NCBI RefSeq assembly: GCF_003597675.1 | Contig: NZ_CP030827.1 | Location: 372,001-436,000, forward strand | Direction of reading: 5' to 3' | Source: Neorhizobium sp. NCHU2750 | GTDB taxonomy: Bacteria > Pseudomonadota > Alphaproteobacteria > Rhizobiales > Rhizobiaceae | Length of the DNA stretch: 64,000 nucleotides | In this document: one piece after another, positions 17,293-26,381 of the stretch | Layout: every line of letters starts with the position of its first letter | How positions within the stretch are numbered: the stretch's first letter is position 1 | Position numbers and translations under genes: made by a program | Notes under the pieces: model-generated | Told to the model about the DNA's origin: nothing | Databases searched by the model: none | The model's input: the letters and a program-made list of their open reading frames with translations, nothing else

Positions 17293-17324
17293 GCCCGGCC
17301 CGGACACCCGCGCCGGGCCTTTTT
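17293..17324 (+). terminator. Intrinsic terminator upstream of the marR-type operon
   Basis: GCCCGGC (17293-17299) pairs with GCCGGGC (17312-17318), followed by CTTTTT. It probably ends the DUF1127 transcript, read through the repeat, and insulates the next operon. Confidence 0.8.
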
Positions 17325-17354
17325 GTATCCGCAGAGATTGCAGGTCCGTTTAAC

Positions 17355-17403
17355 TTGACATTTTGTTAGCTACCGAACCATATTCGTATGGTAGCTAACA
17401 AAA
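17355..17403 (+). promoter_or_regulatory. Promoter with overlapping palindromic operator for the MarR-SDR operon
   Basis: A consensus -35 box TTGACA (17355-17360) is followed 18 bases later by a -10-like CATATT (17379-17384). A 14-bp perfect inverted repeat, TTTTGTTAGCTACC (17361-17374) and GGTAGCTAACAAAA (17390-17403), brackets the -10 region, and a smaller palindrome CCATA-TTCG-TATGG lies in its centre. It ends 13 bases before the regulator's ATG. A dimeric MarR bound here would block RNA polymerase, so negative autoregulation is the natural reading. Confidence 0.8.
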
Positions 17404-17416
17404 ATACGAGGTTTTG

Positions 17417-17875
17417 ATGGACGGGCCACAAGACGGCGAGTTGGTATTGGTCGGCCACTGGGCAAAGCGGTGCTATTTCGCCGCCCGCGCCCTTATGGAT
17501 GCGACTTTGCGTCCTTACGGTCTCGGGGCGACGCAATGGTACGTCTTGTCGTTCTTGAACAACGGTGGCCCGGCCGTGCAGCGAGACCTTGCCCGCGCTC
17601 TCGATATCGAGCGAGCAACCTTGAGCGGCGTCGTCGCAACACTGGTCCGCAAAGGGCTTGTTTGCCAGGTCGCTGGCGTTGTGGATCAGCGCCAGCGTCT
17701 GCTGAAGCTGACCGACGCTGGCGATCTGCTATGGCAGAAGCTTCCCGATCTTCGGTTCATCCGTGACGTCGCTTTTGACGGCATCGACCCCGGCGAACTG
17801 CAGGTGACGATGCGCGTGCTGCAGACTGCAACCGATCGCCTCGGTCAACTTCTGGGGAAGGAAAGTAAATCATGA
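17417..17875 (+). CDS. MarR-family transcriptional regulator
   Basis: 152 residues. The winged helix-turn-helix core reads LGATQWYVLSFLNNGGPAVQ, then RDLARALDIERATLSGVVATL and the wing GLVCQVAGVVDQRQRLLKLTDAG, in the normal MarR order between N- and C-terminal dimerisation helices. Two cysteines (Cys20 region and the wing) could be redox-active but that is speculation. The ATG at 17417 follows a TTG at 17414; the first start giving a good family alignment was chosen. It overlaps the SDR gene by ATGA, and the palindromic operator just upstream suggests that it controls this two-gene operon in response to a small molecule. Confidence 0.9.
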   Translation: MDGPQDGELVLVGHWAKRCYFAARALMDATLRPYGLGATQWYVLSFLNNGGPAVQRDLARALDIERATLSGVVATLVRKGLVCQVAGVVDQRQRLLKLTDAGDLLWQKLPDLRFIRDVAFDGIDPGELQVTMRVLQTATDRLGQLLGKESKS

Positions 17876-18693
17876 CAATTCTCGTCACGGGCGTAACCGG
17901 TCTTGTCGGTCGGCGCCTTGTTCCTCGCCTCATCGAAGCCGGGAGAGAATGCCGCGTTCTGATGCGATCGTATAACAACCCGCCCGATAACGTCGAGGTT
18001 GTGATCGGCGACATGCTTGAGCCGGCAACGCTTGCCCGCGCCGTGCGCGGCGTCTCAGCCGTGATACATCTCGCAGCTGTCTTCCGCACACACGACCAGC
18101 AGCTTATCTGGAAGAGCAATCTCGACGGTACGCGAAATCTCTTGAAAGCCGTGCGTGAACACGCTCCGCAATCCCGTTTCATATTGGCCAGCACCGGACG
18201 TATCTACGAAACGGATCTGCCGCGATCGCGACCAGGCCGAGAGGATGATCCGGTTCAGCCCACACACGCCTACCCGGCCAGCAAACTTGCAGCCGAACAG
18301 CTTGTCAGGGAAAGCAAGCTGACATGGGCAATCATCCGCTTCCCCTTCGTCTATGGCGATGGTGACGGGCATATCGAGATGCTGCCGGCACATGCGGGCA
18401 CCTTCAAGTGGCATCCCGCCAGTCGCATGAGCACGATCCACCATCGTGACGTAGCCACCGCCATGACCTTGGCCCTGGACGGCGTGATGGATGGGCGCGT
18501 GGTAAACGTCGCCGACGATCTGCCGGCCTCCATGCTGGAATTGCTTGCGCTCGCAGGAGGCAGGATGGAAGCTTCGGCCGAACCGCTGAACAATCCATGG
18601 GCGAGCCAATACGATACGGCACTCGCACGTAGCCTCGGCTTTAAGCCGACTGTCCGGACGGTGTACGCCGCCGCTCAGCAAGGTATCATTTGA
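17872..18693 (+). CDS. NAD(P)-dependent epimerase/dehydratase family protein (extended SDR)
   Basis: 273 residues. The N-terminal Rossmann motif TGVTGLVGRRLVPRL matches the TGxxGxxG of extended or atypical SDRs; VIGDMLEP binds the adenine; VIHLAAVF is the NxAA-like strand; the catalytic Ser/Tyr/Lys are in LASTGRIY and YPASK. It is short for sugar epimerases and close to the reductase-like group acting on small carbonyl compounds or quinones. It overlaps the MarR gene by four bases, so its expression is set by that regulator. The substrate is unknown; it may remove the compound the regulator senses. Confidence 0.87.
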   Translation: MTILVTGVTGLVGRRLVPRLIEAGRECRVLMRSYNNPPDNVEVVIGDMLEPATLARAVRGVSAVIHLAAVFRTHDQQLIWKSNLDGTRNLLKAVREHAPQSRFILASTGRIYETDLPRSRPGREDDPVQPTHAYPASKLAAEQLVRESKLTWAIIRFPFVYGDGDGHIEMLPAHAGTFKWHPASRMSTIHHRDVATAMTLALDGVMDGRVVNVADDLPASMLELLALAGGRMEASAEPLNNPWASQYDTALARSLGFKPTVRTVYAAAQQGII

Positions 18694-18729
18694 ACGGTTG
18701 GGCGCTGGCCGCAGATACCCCGGCTTTCC

Positions 18730-20103
18730 TCAGTACTTGAACGCGTCGAACACCGGCTCCACCGAGCCCTTCCAGTCGCCGTGATAAAGCGCCAGCAGGT
18801 CTTCGGCGAGTGTCGCCTTTTTCGCCAGCACCTCTTCGAGCGGCGCAAGGAAGATGCTCTCGTCCTCGCCCTTGGCATTCAGCCGCGCGCGTGCCTTGAG
18901 GCCGCGCGTCGAGATCGCCACGGCTTCCCGCGCCACGTCGAGCACCGGGCGCCCCTTGATCACCGCCGAAAGCCCCTTTGACGGCACCGCATCGCGCATC
19001 GCCACCACGTCCTCGAATGTCCAGTCGGCCGTCAGCTGATCGGCCTCGCCAAGCGCTGCGTCGTCATAGAGCAGCCCGACCCAGAAGGCAGGCAGTGCCG
19101 GAATGTAGCCGAGCGGGCCGCAATCGGCGCCGCGCATCTCAAGGAAGCGTTTCAGGCGCACGTCGGGGAAGAGCGTCGAAAGGTGGTTGGTCCAGTCGCC
19201 CATGTTCGGCTGCCAGTCGGCCACTTCGCCCTTCAGCGCGCCGCCCATGAACTGGCGGAAGGTCACGTGCGTGCAGTCATGATACTTGCCGTCGCGGACG
19301 ATGAAATACATCGGCACGTCGAGCGCCCATTCGACATAATCGGCAAAGCCGAAATCGGGTTTGAACACGAAGGGCAGGGTGCCGGCGCGCCGGTTGTCGG
19401 TATCGCGCCAGATGTTGCCACGCCAGGACAAGAGCCCGTTCGGCTTGCCCTCTGTAAACGGCGAGGAGGCAAACAGCGCAGTAGCGACCGACTGCAGCTT
19501 CATCGACACGCGCATCTTCTGCGCCATGTCGGCTTCCGACGAGAAGTCGAGGTTCACCTGGATCGTGCAGGTGCGGTACATCATGTCGAGACCATGCGCG
19601 CCGACCTTCGGCATGTAGCGGGTCATGATGTCGTAGCGCGATTTCGGCATGCGCGGCGTGTCGGAAAGCGACCATTTCGGGCTTCCGCCGAGGCCGAGGA
19701 AAGAAATCCCCATCGGCGTGGCGATCTCCTTCACCAGCGCCATATGCTCGTTGGTTTCGGCAAAGGTCTGGTGGATCGTCTCCAGCGGCGCGCCGGACAA
19801 TTCGAACTGGCCGCCGGGCTCGATAGAGATCGCGCCCATGCCGGACTGCTCGCCGAGCCCGATAATGTTGTCGCCGTCCATGATCGGCTCCCAGCCGAGC
19901 CTCTCCTGCATGCCTTTCAGGAGTGCGGAAATGCTGGCATCGCCGAAATAGGGAACGGGTCCGTTGTCCTTGGTAAAGAACACGAATTTCTCATGCTCGG
20001 TCCCGATGCGGAACTTGTCTTTCGGGCGCGGGCCCTGTGCCAGATAGGCGGAAAGCTCGGACACCGAGGAAAGCGGTGTCTGGTCGGTCGTATCACGCGC
20101 CAT
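18730..20103 (-). CDS. gshA: Glutamate-cysteine ligase, plant/alphaproteobacterial type
   Basis: 457 residues, as in plant-type GCL. Recognisable blocks are FRIGTEHEKFVF near residue 31 (Glu residues binding Mg-ATP), ISIEPGGQFELSGAP near 92 (substrate-binding), MYRTCTIQVNLDFSSEADM near 172, and LSWRGNIWRDTDNRRAG near 224. It catalyses the first, rate-limiting step of glutathione synthesis: ATP-dependent joining of Glu and Cys. Plant enzymes are redox-regulated by disulfides; whether the cysteines here do so is not known. It lies downstream of rsmE and Pit on the same strand, separated by 146 bases without a clear terminator. Confidence 0.95.
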   Translation of the reverse strand: MARDTTDQTPLSSVSELSAYLAQGPRPKDKFRIGTEHEKFVFFTKDNGPVPYFGDASISALLKGMQERLGWEPIMDGDNIIGLGEQSGMGAISIEPGGQFELSGAPLETIHQTFAETNEHMALVKEIATPMGISFLGLGGSPKWSLSDTPRMPKSRYDIMTRYMPKVGAHGLDMMYRTCTIQVNLDFSSEADMAQKMRVSMKLQSVATALFASSPFTEGKPNGLLSWRGNIWRDTDNRRAGTLPFVFKPDFGFADYVEWALDVPMYFIVRDGKYHDCTHVTFRQFMGGALKGEVADWQPNMGDWTNHLSTLFPDVRLKRFLEMRGADCGPLGYIPALPAFWVGLLYDDAALGEADQLTADWTFEDVVAMRDAVPSKGLSAVIKGRPVLDVAREAVAISTRGLKARARLNAKGEDESIFLAPLEEVLAKKATLAEDLLALYHGDWKGSVEPVFDAFKY

Positions 20104-20249
20104 AAAAATACCCTGATCTGGTCAAACGTCCGGCTGCTTGGACCGAATTCATCTGCGGTGCAAGCGAATTTCTTTCAAGATCCGTTCAGAAAAACACGGC
20201 CACCTGTTGCCATTTGGCCGCCCATCCCGCGATGATTGCAGGTGGCATG

Positions 20250-20987
20250 TCACCGCCAGTCCCCCGCCGCCGCCTGTATGACCGCAAGGGCCGCCACGGC
20301 GGCGGTATCCGCCCGCAATATCCGTGGACCGAGCGGAATGGCGGTGACGAAGGGCAGCGAGCGCAGGAGCGCCCGCTCTTCTTCGGAAAAGCCACCTTCC
20401 GGGCCGACGAGAAGCGCAAGCTTCCTCTCGGTCACTTTCGCGAGAACCGGCAACGGGTTCTGTCCCTCGTCGCCCTCGTCGCAAAAGATGATCCGACGCT
20501 CCACCGGCCAGCGCTCGAGGAGATCGGTCAGCTTGCACGGGTCGCAGACATCCGGGATCGACAGCACCCCGCATTGCTCGGCCGCTTCGGTCACATTGGC
20601 GCGCAGCCGGTCGAGATTGGTGATCTTGCCCTGCACATGCTGGGTCATCACCGGTTGCAGCAGGCCCGCTCCCATCTCCACAGCCTTCTGCACCAGATAG
20701 TCGAGCCGCCCGACCTTCAGCGGCGCGAAGAGATAATGCAGGTCCGATGCGTCCGGCTGCGGCCGTGTCTGTTCGGCGAGTTCGAGCACGATCTTCTTGC
20801 GGCTCGGAAAAGCCACATGCGCCAGCCATTCACCGTCGCGCCCGTTGAACACCAGCACCTTCGCACCCGCTTCGAGCCTCAGCACATTGGCGAGATAGTT
20901 GAACTGCTCGGCCGATGCCTCGTGCCGGCCACCGGGCCCAAGCGGCGTATCGACGAACAGCCTTTGCAGGCGGAAATTGGCACGCAT
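20250..20987 (-). CDS. rsmE: 16S rRNA (uracil-1498-N3)-methyltransferase
   Basis: 245 residues of the SPOUT superfamily. An N-terminal PUA-like domain ([31 protein letters not shown]) is followed by the knotted methyltransferase domain. The SAM-binding knot motifs are [15 protein letters not shown] near residue 182 and [17 protein letters not shown] near 215. It methylates U1498 of 16S rRNA near the decoding site in 30S subunits. The Met at 20987 follows AAGGA and begins 10 bases after the Pit stop codon, so the genes are probably cotranscribed. Confidence 0.94.
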   Translation of the reverse strand: MRANFRLQRLFVDTPLGPGGRHEASAEQFNYLANVLRLEAGAKVLVFNGRDGEWLAHVAFPSRKKIVLELAEQTRPQPDASDLHYLFAPLKVGRLDYLVQKAVEMGAGLLQPVMTQHVQGKITNLDRLRANVTEAAEQCGVLSIPDVCDPCKLTDLLERWPVERRIIFCDEGDEGQNPLPVLAKVTERKLALLVGPEGGFSEEERALLRSLPFVTAIPLGPRILRADTAAVAALAVIQAAAGDWR

Positions 20988-20997
20988 GGAGAAATCC

Positions 20998-22551
20998 TTA
21001 CAGAAACAGCGAGAACATAACCGTCGCGATGATCGCCGCAAGGCCTGCTGCGGCCGGAAGCGTGATCATCCATGCCGCAATGATGCTGAGCATATGCGAA
21101 CGGCGCACCAGGTATCGCCGCCTCGTTTCATACTCGTTCCGTTCGGAGGAACCCCTGTCGCTAGGTTTGTCGCCCGCTTTGCCGTTTGGCTTTTCATCGG
21201 CCTCGCTGTCGGCATCCTTCCCGGCACGCACCCGCATGTATTCGTAGCGCCGCCTCGAATTGCGCGTGTACCATTCACGGAACAGGCCGACGCCGAACAC
21301 CGCGCCGACGGCGATATGGGTGGAGGAAACCGGCAGCCCCACCCACGAGGCGACGATCACGGTCAGCGCCGTCGATAGCGACACGCAATAGGCCCGCATC
21401 GGATTGAGCTTGGTGATCTCGCCACCCACCAGCCGCACAAGTTTCGGCCCGTAGAGCAAAAGGCCGAGCGAGATGCCGAGCCCGCCGATGACAAGCTCCC
21501 AGGTCGGCACATGGACACTCTCCACCAGCCCGTTCTGCGCGGCGGAGACGATGGCGGCCATCGGCCCGATCGCGTTCGACACGTCATTGGCCCCGTGCGC
21601 GAACGACATCAGCGCCGCCGACAGGATGAGCGGAATGCGAAACAGCTTGCGCAGCGACTGGTTGCGGTTTTCCAGCCCCTCGGCCTGTCGATTGATGACC
21701 GGGATCAGCGCCCGCCAGGCAATAAGCCCGCAGATAAGTGCGATGATGGTCGCCCTGAGCGCAGACCTTTCGAGAAACTGGTCGAAGCCGATCAGCGCCA
21801 GATATCCGGCAAAGGCACCCGTCATGATGCCGATCAAGACCGGAACCCAGGTCTTTGCCGAGGCGATCTTGTCTTCGCGGTAGATGATCGTCTCTTTGAC
21901 GAAGAGCAGGAAGCCGGCGGCGATCACCCCGCCGAGCAGGGGCGAGATCACCCAGCTTGCGGTAATGCCGGCCACCATTTCCCAGTTGACCGCACCGAAG
22001 CCGGCGGCCGCAATCCCGGCGCCCATCACTCCGCCGACGATCGAATGGGTGGTCGAGATCGGCGCGCCGGCCCAGGTCGCCACATTGACCAGCACGGCGG
22101 CAGACAGCATCGCTGCCATCATCGCCCAGATCAGCATGTCCGGACTTGCGGTCGCCGTATCCGCCATGATGCCGCTGGCAATCGTATGCACCACGCCACC
22201 GCCGGCCAACACGGCACCGGCCACCTCGAACACGGCGGCAAGCGCCAGTCCGAAGCCCATTGACATGGCGCGCGCCCCGACGGCCGCGCCGATATTGTTG
22301 GTCACGTCGTTTGCGCCGATATTCATCGCCATGTAGCCGGCAAGTGCCGCCGCCGCGATGATGATGATCGCCCCCGGTTTTCCGGTCACATAGGACGAGG
22401 CGAAGATCGCCGTCAGGATGATGAACAGCAGCGCCGTGCCGGGTGCCGCCAGCCCCCGCGCCGTGTAACGGGCGGCGTCTTCCACGGAGGAAAGCTTTTC
22501 GAGATCCTTGTCGAGCGTCGGCTTGGCGAGACGCGGTTTCTGCTGTGCCAT
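20998..22551 (-). CDS. pit: PiT-family inorganic phosphate transporter
   Basis: 517 residues, 10-12 membrane helices. The two family signatures are present as an inverted repeat: [14 protein letters not shown] in the N-terminal half and [15 protein letters not shown] in the C-terminal half. A polar linker of about 60 residues rich in Lys/Asp/Glu ([19 protein letters not shown]) lies before the last helix. It moves phosphate with H+ or as metal-phosphate and is the low-affinity system. Start at 22551 with AGCAGGA upstream; a Met at 22584 is also in frame. No PhoU-like Pit accessory gene is next to it. Confidence 0.9.
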   Translation of the reverse strand: MAQQKPRLAKPTLDKDLEKLSSVEDAARYTARGLAAPGTALLFIILTAIFASSYVTGKPGAIIIIAAAALAGYMAMNIGANDVTNNIGAAVGARAMSMGFGLALAAVFEVAGAVLAGGGVVHTIASGIMADTATASPDMLIWAMMAAMLSAAVLVNVATWAGAPISTTHSIVGGVMGAGIAAAGFGAVNWEMVAGITASWVISPLLGGVIAAGFLLFVKETIIYREDKIASAKTWVPVLIGIMTGAFAGYLALIGFDQFLERSALRATIIALICGLIAWRALIPVINRQAEGLENRNQSLRKLFRIPLILSAALMSFAHGANDVSNAIGPMAAIVSAAQNGLVESVHVPTWELVIGGLGISLGLLLYGPKLVRLVGGEITKLNPMRAYCVSLSTALTVIVASWVGLPVSSTHIAVGAVFGVGLFREWYTRNSRRRYEYMRVRAGKDADSEADEKPNGKAGDKPSDRGSSERNEYETRRRYLVRRSHMLSIIAAWMITLPAAAGLAAIIATVMFSLFL

Positions 22552-22655
22552 GGTCCTGCTGTCGGCGATCGTTGCCAGAACCATGCCGGTTCCGGCTGCA
22601 TACCGCCTTTTAGTCTATGCTTTTGAAGGGATTGTGATTGCGCAGATGACAGCCG

Positions 22656-23204
22656 TCAACCGGCCGCCGTCATCGGAGAGGTGCCGGCAGGAGCAAGGTC
22701 CTGCACCGGTTTGCGCATGGTTTCGGCAAACTGCAGCAGCAGGATCTTCAGTTCCGGCTCGTTGACGCGGTTGGCCGCTTCTTCCGCCGATACCCACTCG
22801 ATCCGCCGCACGCCCTTTTCCTTGAAGTCCTTGACGCAGTCATCGACCTTCAACAGGTGGACCTGCACCCGGACCGGCACCTTGATGCCGTTATCGAGAC
22901 CCTTGCGGTAGTGATAATAGCCGAAGGCAGCCTTCTCGGCCTTGCCCTTCACCCCCACTTCCTCGAATGCCTCCTGCTCGGCGACTTGATGGGCCTTCTT
23001 ATGCTCCATCGGCCAGCCCTTGGGGATGACCCAGCGCCCTGTGTCTCGACTGGTCGCCACCAGAACCTCCGCCTCGCCGCGTTTCTTCGTGCGGTAGCAG
23101 AGCGCAGCATATTGCTGGCGCGGGGGGCGCTGCACCATGAGACGAAGATTGCTGGCGATCTGGTTCATCAGGCCCAATTTCGAAAACACCTCCAGGAGTT
23201 TCAT
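22656..23204 (-). CDS. Nudix hydrolase of the diphosphoinositol-polyphosphate/Ap6A type, with variant Nudix box
   Basis: 182 residues. The PKGWPM strand leads into a Nudix box GWPMEHKKAHQVAEQEAFEE followed by VGV. Compared with Gx5Ex7REUxEExGU, the first Glu is Lys and the Arg is Gln, while the metal-binding E-x-x-E-E is kept. PKGWPM before the box is usual in the DIPP-like group acting on dinucleoside polyphosphates or inositol pyrophosphates. It probably hydrolyses a nucleoside diphosphate linked to another group. The 23204 start is the first Met and lacks a good ribosome site; MNQIAS at 23168 is an alternative. Divergent from glcD. Confidence 0.85.
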   Translation of the reverse strand: MKLLEVFSKLGLMNQIASNLRLMVQRPPRQQYAALCYRTKKRGEAEVLVATSRDTGRWVIPKGWPMEHKKAHQVAEQEAFEEVGVKGKAEKAAFGYYHYRKGLDNGIKVPVRVQVHLLKVDDCVKDFKEKGVRRIEWVSAEEAANRVNEPELKILLLQFAETMRKPVQDLAPAGTSPMTAAG

Positions 23205-23472
23205 TTTGCTAATATAATGCTTGCGCCGGTATTAACGAGCGTTTGCGATGAATTTCACCGTGAATCACCCGTTAAAAAATCTTGCCCGGCTAAATATTAG
23301 GGGTCGTGCAAGGTGATACGTCAACAGGTTATTGCACAGCTGTTCAATTTTCCTTGGGATGTGGCGCAAATGCGAATGGCGGTTGCCCTCGCGCGACATT
23401 CGTCAAGAAAAAGTTGAACCACCCCATGATCCTGAAATAGGCTGCCAAATCAGGGATGCGAGGGAGGAAAGC

Positions 23473-24906
23473 ATGCCGGAGGCCATCCAGTTTCTGCCGC
23501 CAAGGCGCGAGGTCCTGTCACGCCGTGCCGCAATCATCGGCGACCTCGGCGCGCTTGTGCCCGCCGATTGCGTCATCCATGAGGCGCGCGAACTGGTTCC
23601 CTTTGAAACGGATGCCTTTATCAGCTATCGCCGCCTGCCGCTGGCCGTCGTTCTGCCGCGCACCACCTCGCAGGTATCGGCGGTGATGAAATACTGCCAC
23701 CAGAACGGCATCCCCGTCGTCCCGCGTGGTGCTGGCACATCGCTGTCTGGAGGCGCGATCCCGCAGGAGGACGCGATCGTCATCGGCCTGTCGCGCATGG
23801 CCCGCATCCTCGAACTCGATTATGCCAACCGTACCGCCACGGTTCAGGCCGGCGTCACCAATCTCAGCATTTCCGAAGCCGTCGCAGTCGATGGCTTCTT
23901 CTATGCCCCCGACCCGAGTTCGCAGCTCGCCTGCACCATCGGCGGCAATATCGGCATGAATTCCGGCGGCGCCCACTGTCTGAAATACGGCGTGACCACC
24001 AACAACCTGCTCGGCGTCAAGCTCGTTCTGGTCGACGGACAGGTGATCGAACTCGGCGGCAAGCATCTCGATAGCGGCGGCTATGATCTTCTCGGTCTTG
24101 TTTGCGGCTCGGAAGGCCAGCTCGGCATCGTCACCGAAGCGACCGTCCGCCTGATTGCCAGACCCGAAGGCGCGCGCCCCGTCCTGTTCGGCTTCGCCAC
24201 CTCGGAGGAGGCGGGGTCCTGCGTCGCCGATATCATCGCCTCCGGCATCATCCCGGTCGCCATCGAATTCATGGACAAGCCGGCGATCGAGATCTGCGAG
24301 GCCTTTGCCAAGGCGGGCTACCCGCTCGATGTCGGCGCCCTTCTGATCGTCGAGGTCGAGGGGTCTGAAGCCGAAATGGATGCGATGCTGGCAGGCATCG
24401 TCGAGATCGCCCGCCGCCATCAGGTGATGACGGTGCGCGAATGCCAGTCGGCCACCGAGGCGGCGCTGATCTGGAAGGGCCGCAAGTCCGCCTTCGGCGC
24501 CACCGGCCGCATTGCCGATTACATCTGCATGGATGGCACCGTGCCGCTCGGCAAACTGTCCTACGTTTTGAAGAAGACGTCCGAAATCATCGACAGCTTC
24601 GGCCTGCGCGTTGCCAATGTCTTCCATGCCGGCGATGGCAACATGCATCCGCTGATCCTGTTCAACGCCAATGACCCTGAAGAGGCGATGAAGGCGGAGG
24701 AGGCCGGCAACGAAATCCTGAAACTCTGCGTCGATGCCGGCGGCTGCCTCACCGGCGAACACGGCGTCGGCATCGAGAAGCGCGACCTGATGCGCCATCA
24801 ATATTCCGAGGCCGAGCTCGCCCAGCAGATGGCCGTGCGCGCAGCCTTCGACGAGGGCTGGATACTCAATCCGTCCAAGGTGTTTCCGTTGGAGGGGAGG
24901 GGATGA
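23473..24906 (+). CDS. glcD: Glycolate oxidase, FAD-binding subunit GlcD
   Basis: 477 residues. FAD-binding type 4 (PCMH) domain: VVPRGAGTSLSGGAIP near residue 80 and SSQLACTIGGNIGMNSGGAH near 152; C-terminal cap of FAD-linked oxidases with NVFHAGDGNMHPLI near 394 and CLTGEHGVGIEKR near 430. This matches GlcD, which dehydrogenates glycolate to glyoxylate, with electrons passed through GlcF to quinone. A GAGGGAGGAA ribosome site precedes the ATG at 23473. glcE and glcF follow on the same strand; a 253-bp palindromic repeat region separates glcD from glcE. Confidence 0.95.
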   Translation: MPEAIQFLPPRREVLSRRAAIIGDLGALVPADCVIHEARELVPFETDAFISYRRLPLAVVLPRTTSQVSAVMKYCHQNGIPVVPRGAGTSLSGGAIPQEDAIVIGLSRMARILELDYANRTATVQAGVTNLSISEAVAVDGFFYAPDPSSQLACTIGGNIGMNSGGAHCLKYGVTTNNLLGVKLVLVDGQVIELGGKHLDSGGYDLLGLVCGSEGQLGIVTEATVRLIARPEGARPVLFGFATSEEAGSCVADIIASGIIPVAIEFMDKPAIEICEAFAKAGYPLDVGALLIVEVEGSEAEMDAMLAGIVEIARRHQVMTVRECQSATEAALIWKGRKSAFGATGRIADYICMDGTVPLGKLSYVLKKTSEIIDSFGLRVANVFHAGDGNMHPLILFNANDPEEAMKAEEAGNEILKLCVDAGGCLTGEHGVGIEKRDLMRHQYSEAELAQQMAVRAAFDEGWILNPSKVFPLEGRG

Positions 24907-24944
24907 GGATGATGCCGGCGGCCCTTATCTCTTTACCCGCGATA

Positions 24945-25125
24945 CCCCCTCTGCCCTGCCGGGCATCTCCCCCACAAGGGGGGAGAAGACTCGCGGCTCT
25001 GCCTTCACCACTCTCCTTTGCGACATCGCAGGCTGGCCCTCCGGGGCAGCTCGATTGGGGCAAAGCGGTGCGCCCAGCTCGTCTCCCCCCTTGTGGGGGA
25101 GATGCCCGGCAGGGCAGAGGGGGAC
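24945..25125. repeat. Inverted pair of palindromic repeats inside the glc operon
   Basis: Two copies of the tailed module lie in opposite orientation at 24945-24985 and 25083-25125. Each has the ACAAG/CTTGT palindrome and the GCCCTGCCGGGCAT or ATGCCCGGCAGGGC tail. Together they could pair across 97 bases. They occupy the glcD-glcE gap; no gene or terminator with a T run is seen. Confidence 0.85.
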
Positions 25126-25159
25126 TTGCGGCGGATCCATTCGCTGGGAAGAGTGCCGC

Positions 25160-26380
25160 ATGCTGATCCCCAATTCCGAAGCCGATGCCGCCTATGTCAT
25201 CCGCAACGCCGCCTCAGACGGCAGGCGGCTGGAGATCTGCGGCAGCAATACCCGCGGCTTTGCCGGGGCGTCCCAATCGGCGGAAGCCATCAGTTCCCGC
25301 GGCCTTTCCGGCATCGTTGACTACGACCCCGCCGAAATGGTGATGACGGTGAAGGCCGGCACGCCGGTCGCCGAGGTGGAGGCAGCGCTTGCCGCAAACC
25401 GCCAGATGATGGCCTTCGAGCCCATGGATCACCGGGGCATCCTTGCCACCAGAGGCGAGCCGACCATCGGCGGCGTGTTTGCTGCCAATGTCTCCGGCCC
25501 GCGCCGCCTCGTCTCCGGTGCCGCGCGCGACAGCCTGCTCGGCATCCGCTTCGTCAATGGCCGCGGCGAGATCCTGCGCGCCGGCGGGAGGGTAATGAAG
25601 AACGTCACCGGTCTCGACCTGACAAAGCTGCTCGCCGGCTCCCATGGCACGCTCGGCTTCCTGACCGAGGTCACCTTCCGCGTCCTGCCGGTGCCGCCCA
25701 TGGTCGAGACGATCGTCATTACCGGGCTTGATGACCAGCACGCGACGAAGGCGATGGCTGAGGCGATGGCACTGCCGGTGGAAGTCTCGGGCGCCGCCCA
25801 TCTCCCGGCAAGCGTCTGGCCGCGCTTTCTCCGTGGCCTGCTGCCGGAAGGTCCGGGCGGCGGCGAGGCGACCGTGCTGCGTCTGGAAGGGCTTGAACCC
25901 TCCGTCGCGGTGAGGGCCGAAAAGCTTGCCGCCGTGATGGAAGCCTTCGGCCCGGTCTCGACACTCGGGCGGGAAGCGAGCCTCGTCCTCTGGCGCGAGA
26001 TCCGCGATGTCCTGCCCTATGCCGCCGGCTTTGATGGCGGGTCCGAAAGGCCGCTCTGGCGGGTCTCGGTGGCACCTTCCGCCGGTCATCGGCTTGTCGC
26101 AGCACTCAGGCTCGAAACCGGTATAGACGCCTTCTACGACTGGCAGGGTGGCCTCGTGTGGATGCGCATGGAGGCCGATCCGGAAGCCGAACTCCTCCGT
26201 CGCCACATCCGCGCGCTCGGCAGCGGCCATGCCACGCTGATCCGTGCCTCGGATGAGGCCCGCGAAGGCACGCCTGCCTTCGAGCCGCAGCCGCCGGCGA
26301 TCGCAACGCTGTCGGCCGCCATCAAGGCAAGGCTCGACCCGGCGGGAATTTTTGGTGTGGGGAAGATGGGAGGCCTCTGA
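25160..26380 (+). CDS. glcE: Glycolate oxidase subunit GlcE
   Basis: 406 residues. It has a FAD-binding type 4 domain with TIGGVFAANVSGPRRLVSGA near residue 107 and RVMKNVTGLDLTKLLAGSHG near 146, typical of GlcE. The C-terminal part lacks the full FAD-oxidase cap found in GlcD. GlcE is required, with GlcD and GlcF, for membrane-associated glycolate oxidation. The ATG at 25160 is the first after the repeat; a longer frame beginning at 25055 would translate repeat sequence and is rejected. It is one base from glcF. Confidence 0.93.
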   Translation: MLIPNSEADAAYVIRNAASDGRRLEICGSNTRGFAGASQSAEAISSRGLSGIVDYDPAEMVMTVKAGTPVAEVEAALAANRQMMAFEPMDHRGILATRGEPTIGGVFAANVSGPRRLVSGAARDSLLGIRFVNGRGEILRAGGRVMKNVTGLDLTKLLAGSHGTLGFLTEVTFRVLPVPPMVETIVITGLDDQHATKAMAEAMALPVEVSGAAHLPASVWPRFLRGLLPEGPGGGEATVLRLEGLEPSVAVRAEKLAAVMEAFGPVSTLGREASLVLWREIRDVLPYAAGFDGGSERPLWRVSVAPSAGHRLVAALRLETGIDAFYDWQGGLVWMRMEADPEAELLRRHIRALGSGHATLIRASDEAREGTPAFEPQPPAIATLSAAIKARLDPAGIFGVGKMGGL

Positions 26381-26381
26381 C

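Noticed and set aside
25055..25159. Extended start for glcE through the repeat
   Set aside because: The added residues are a translation of the palindromic repeat; the ATG at 25160 starts the family sequence.
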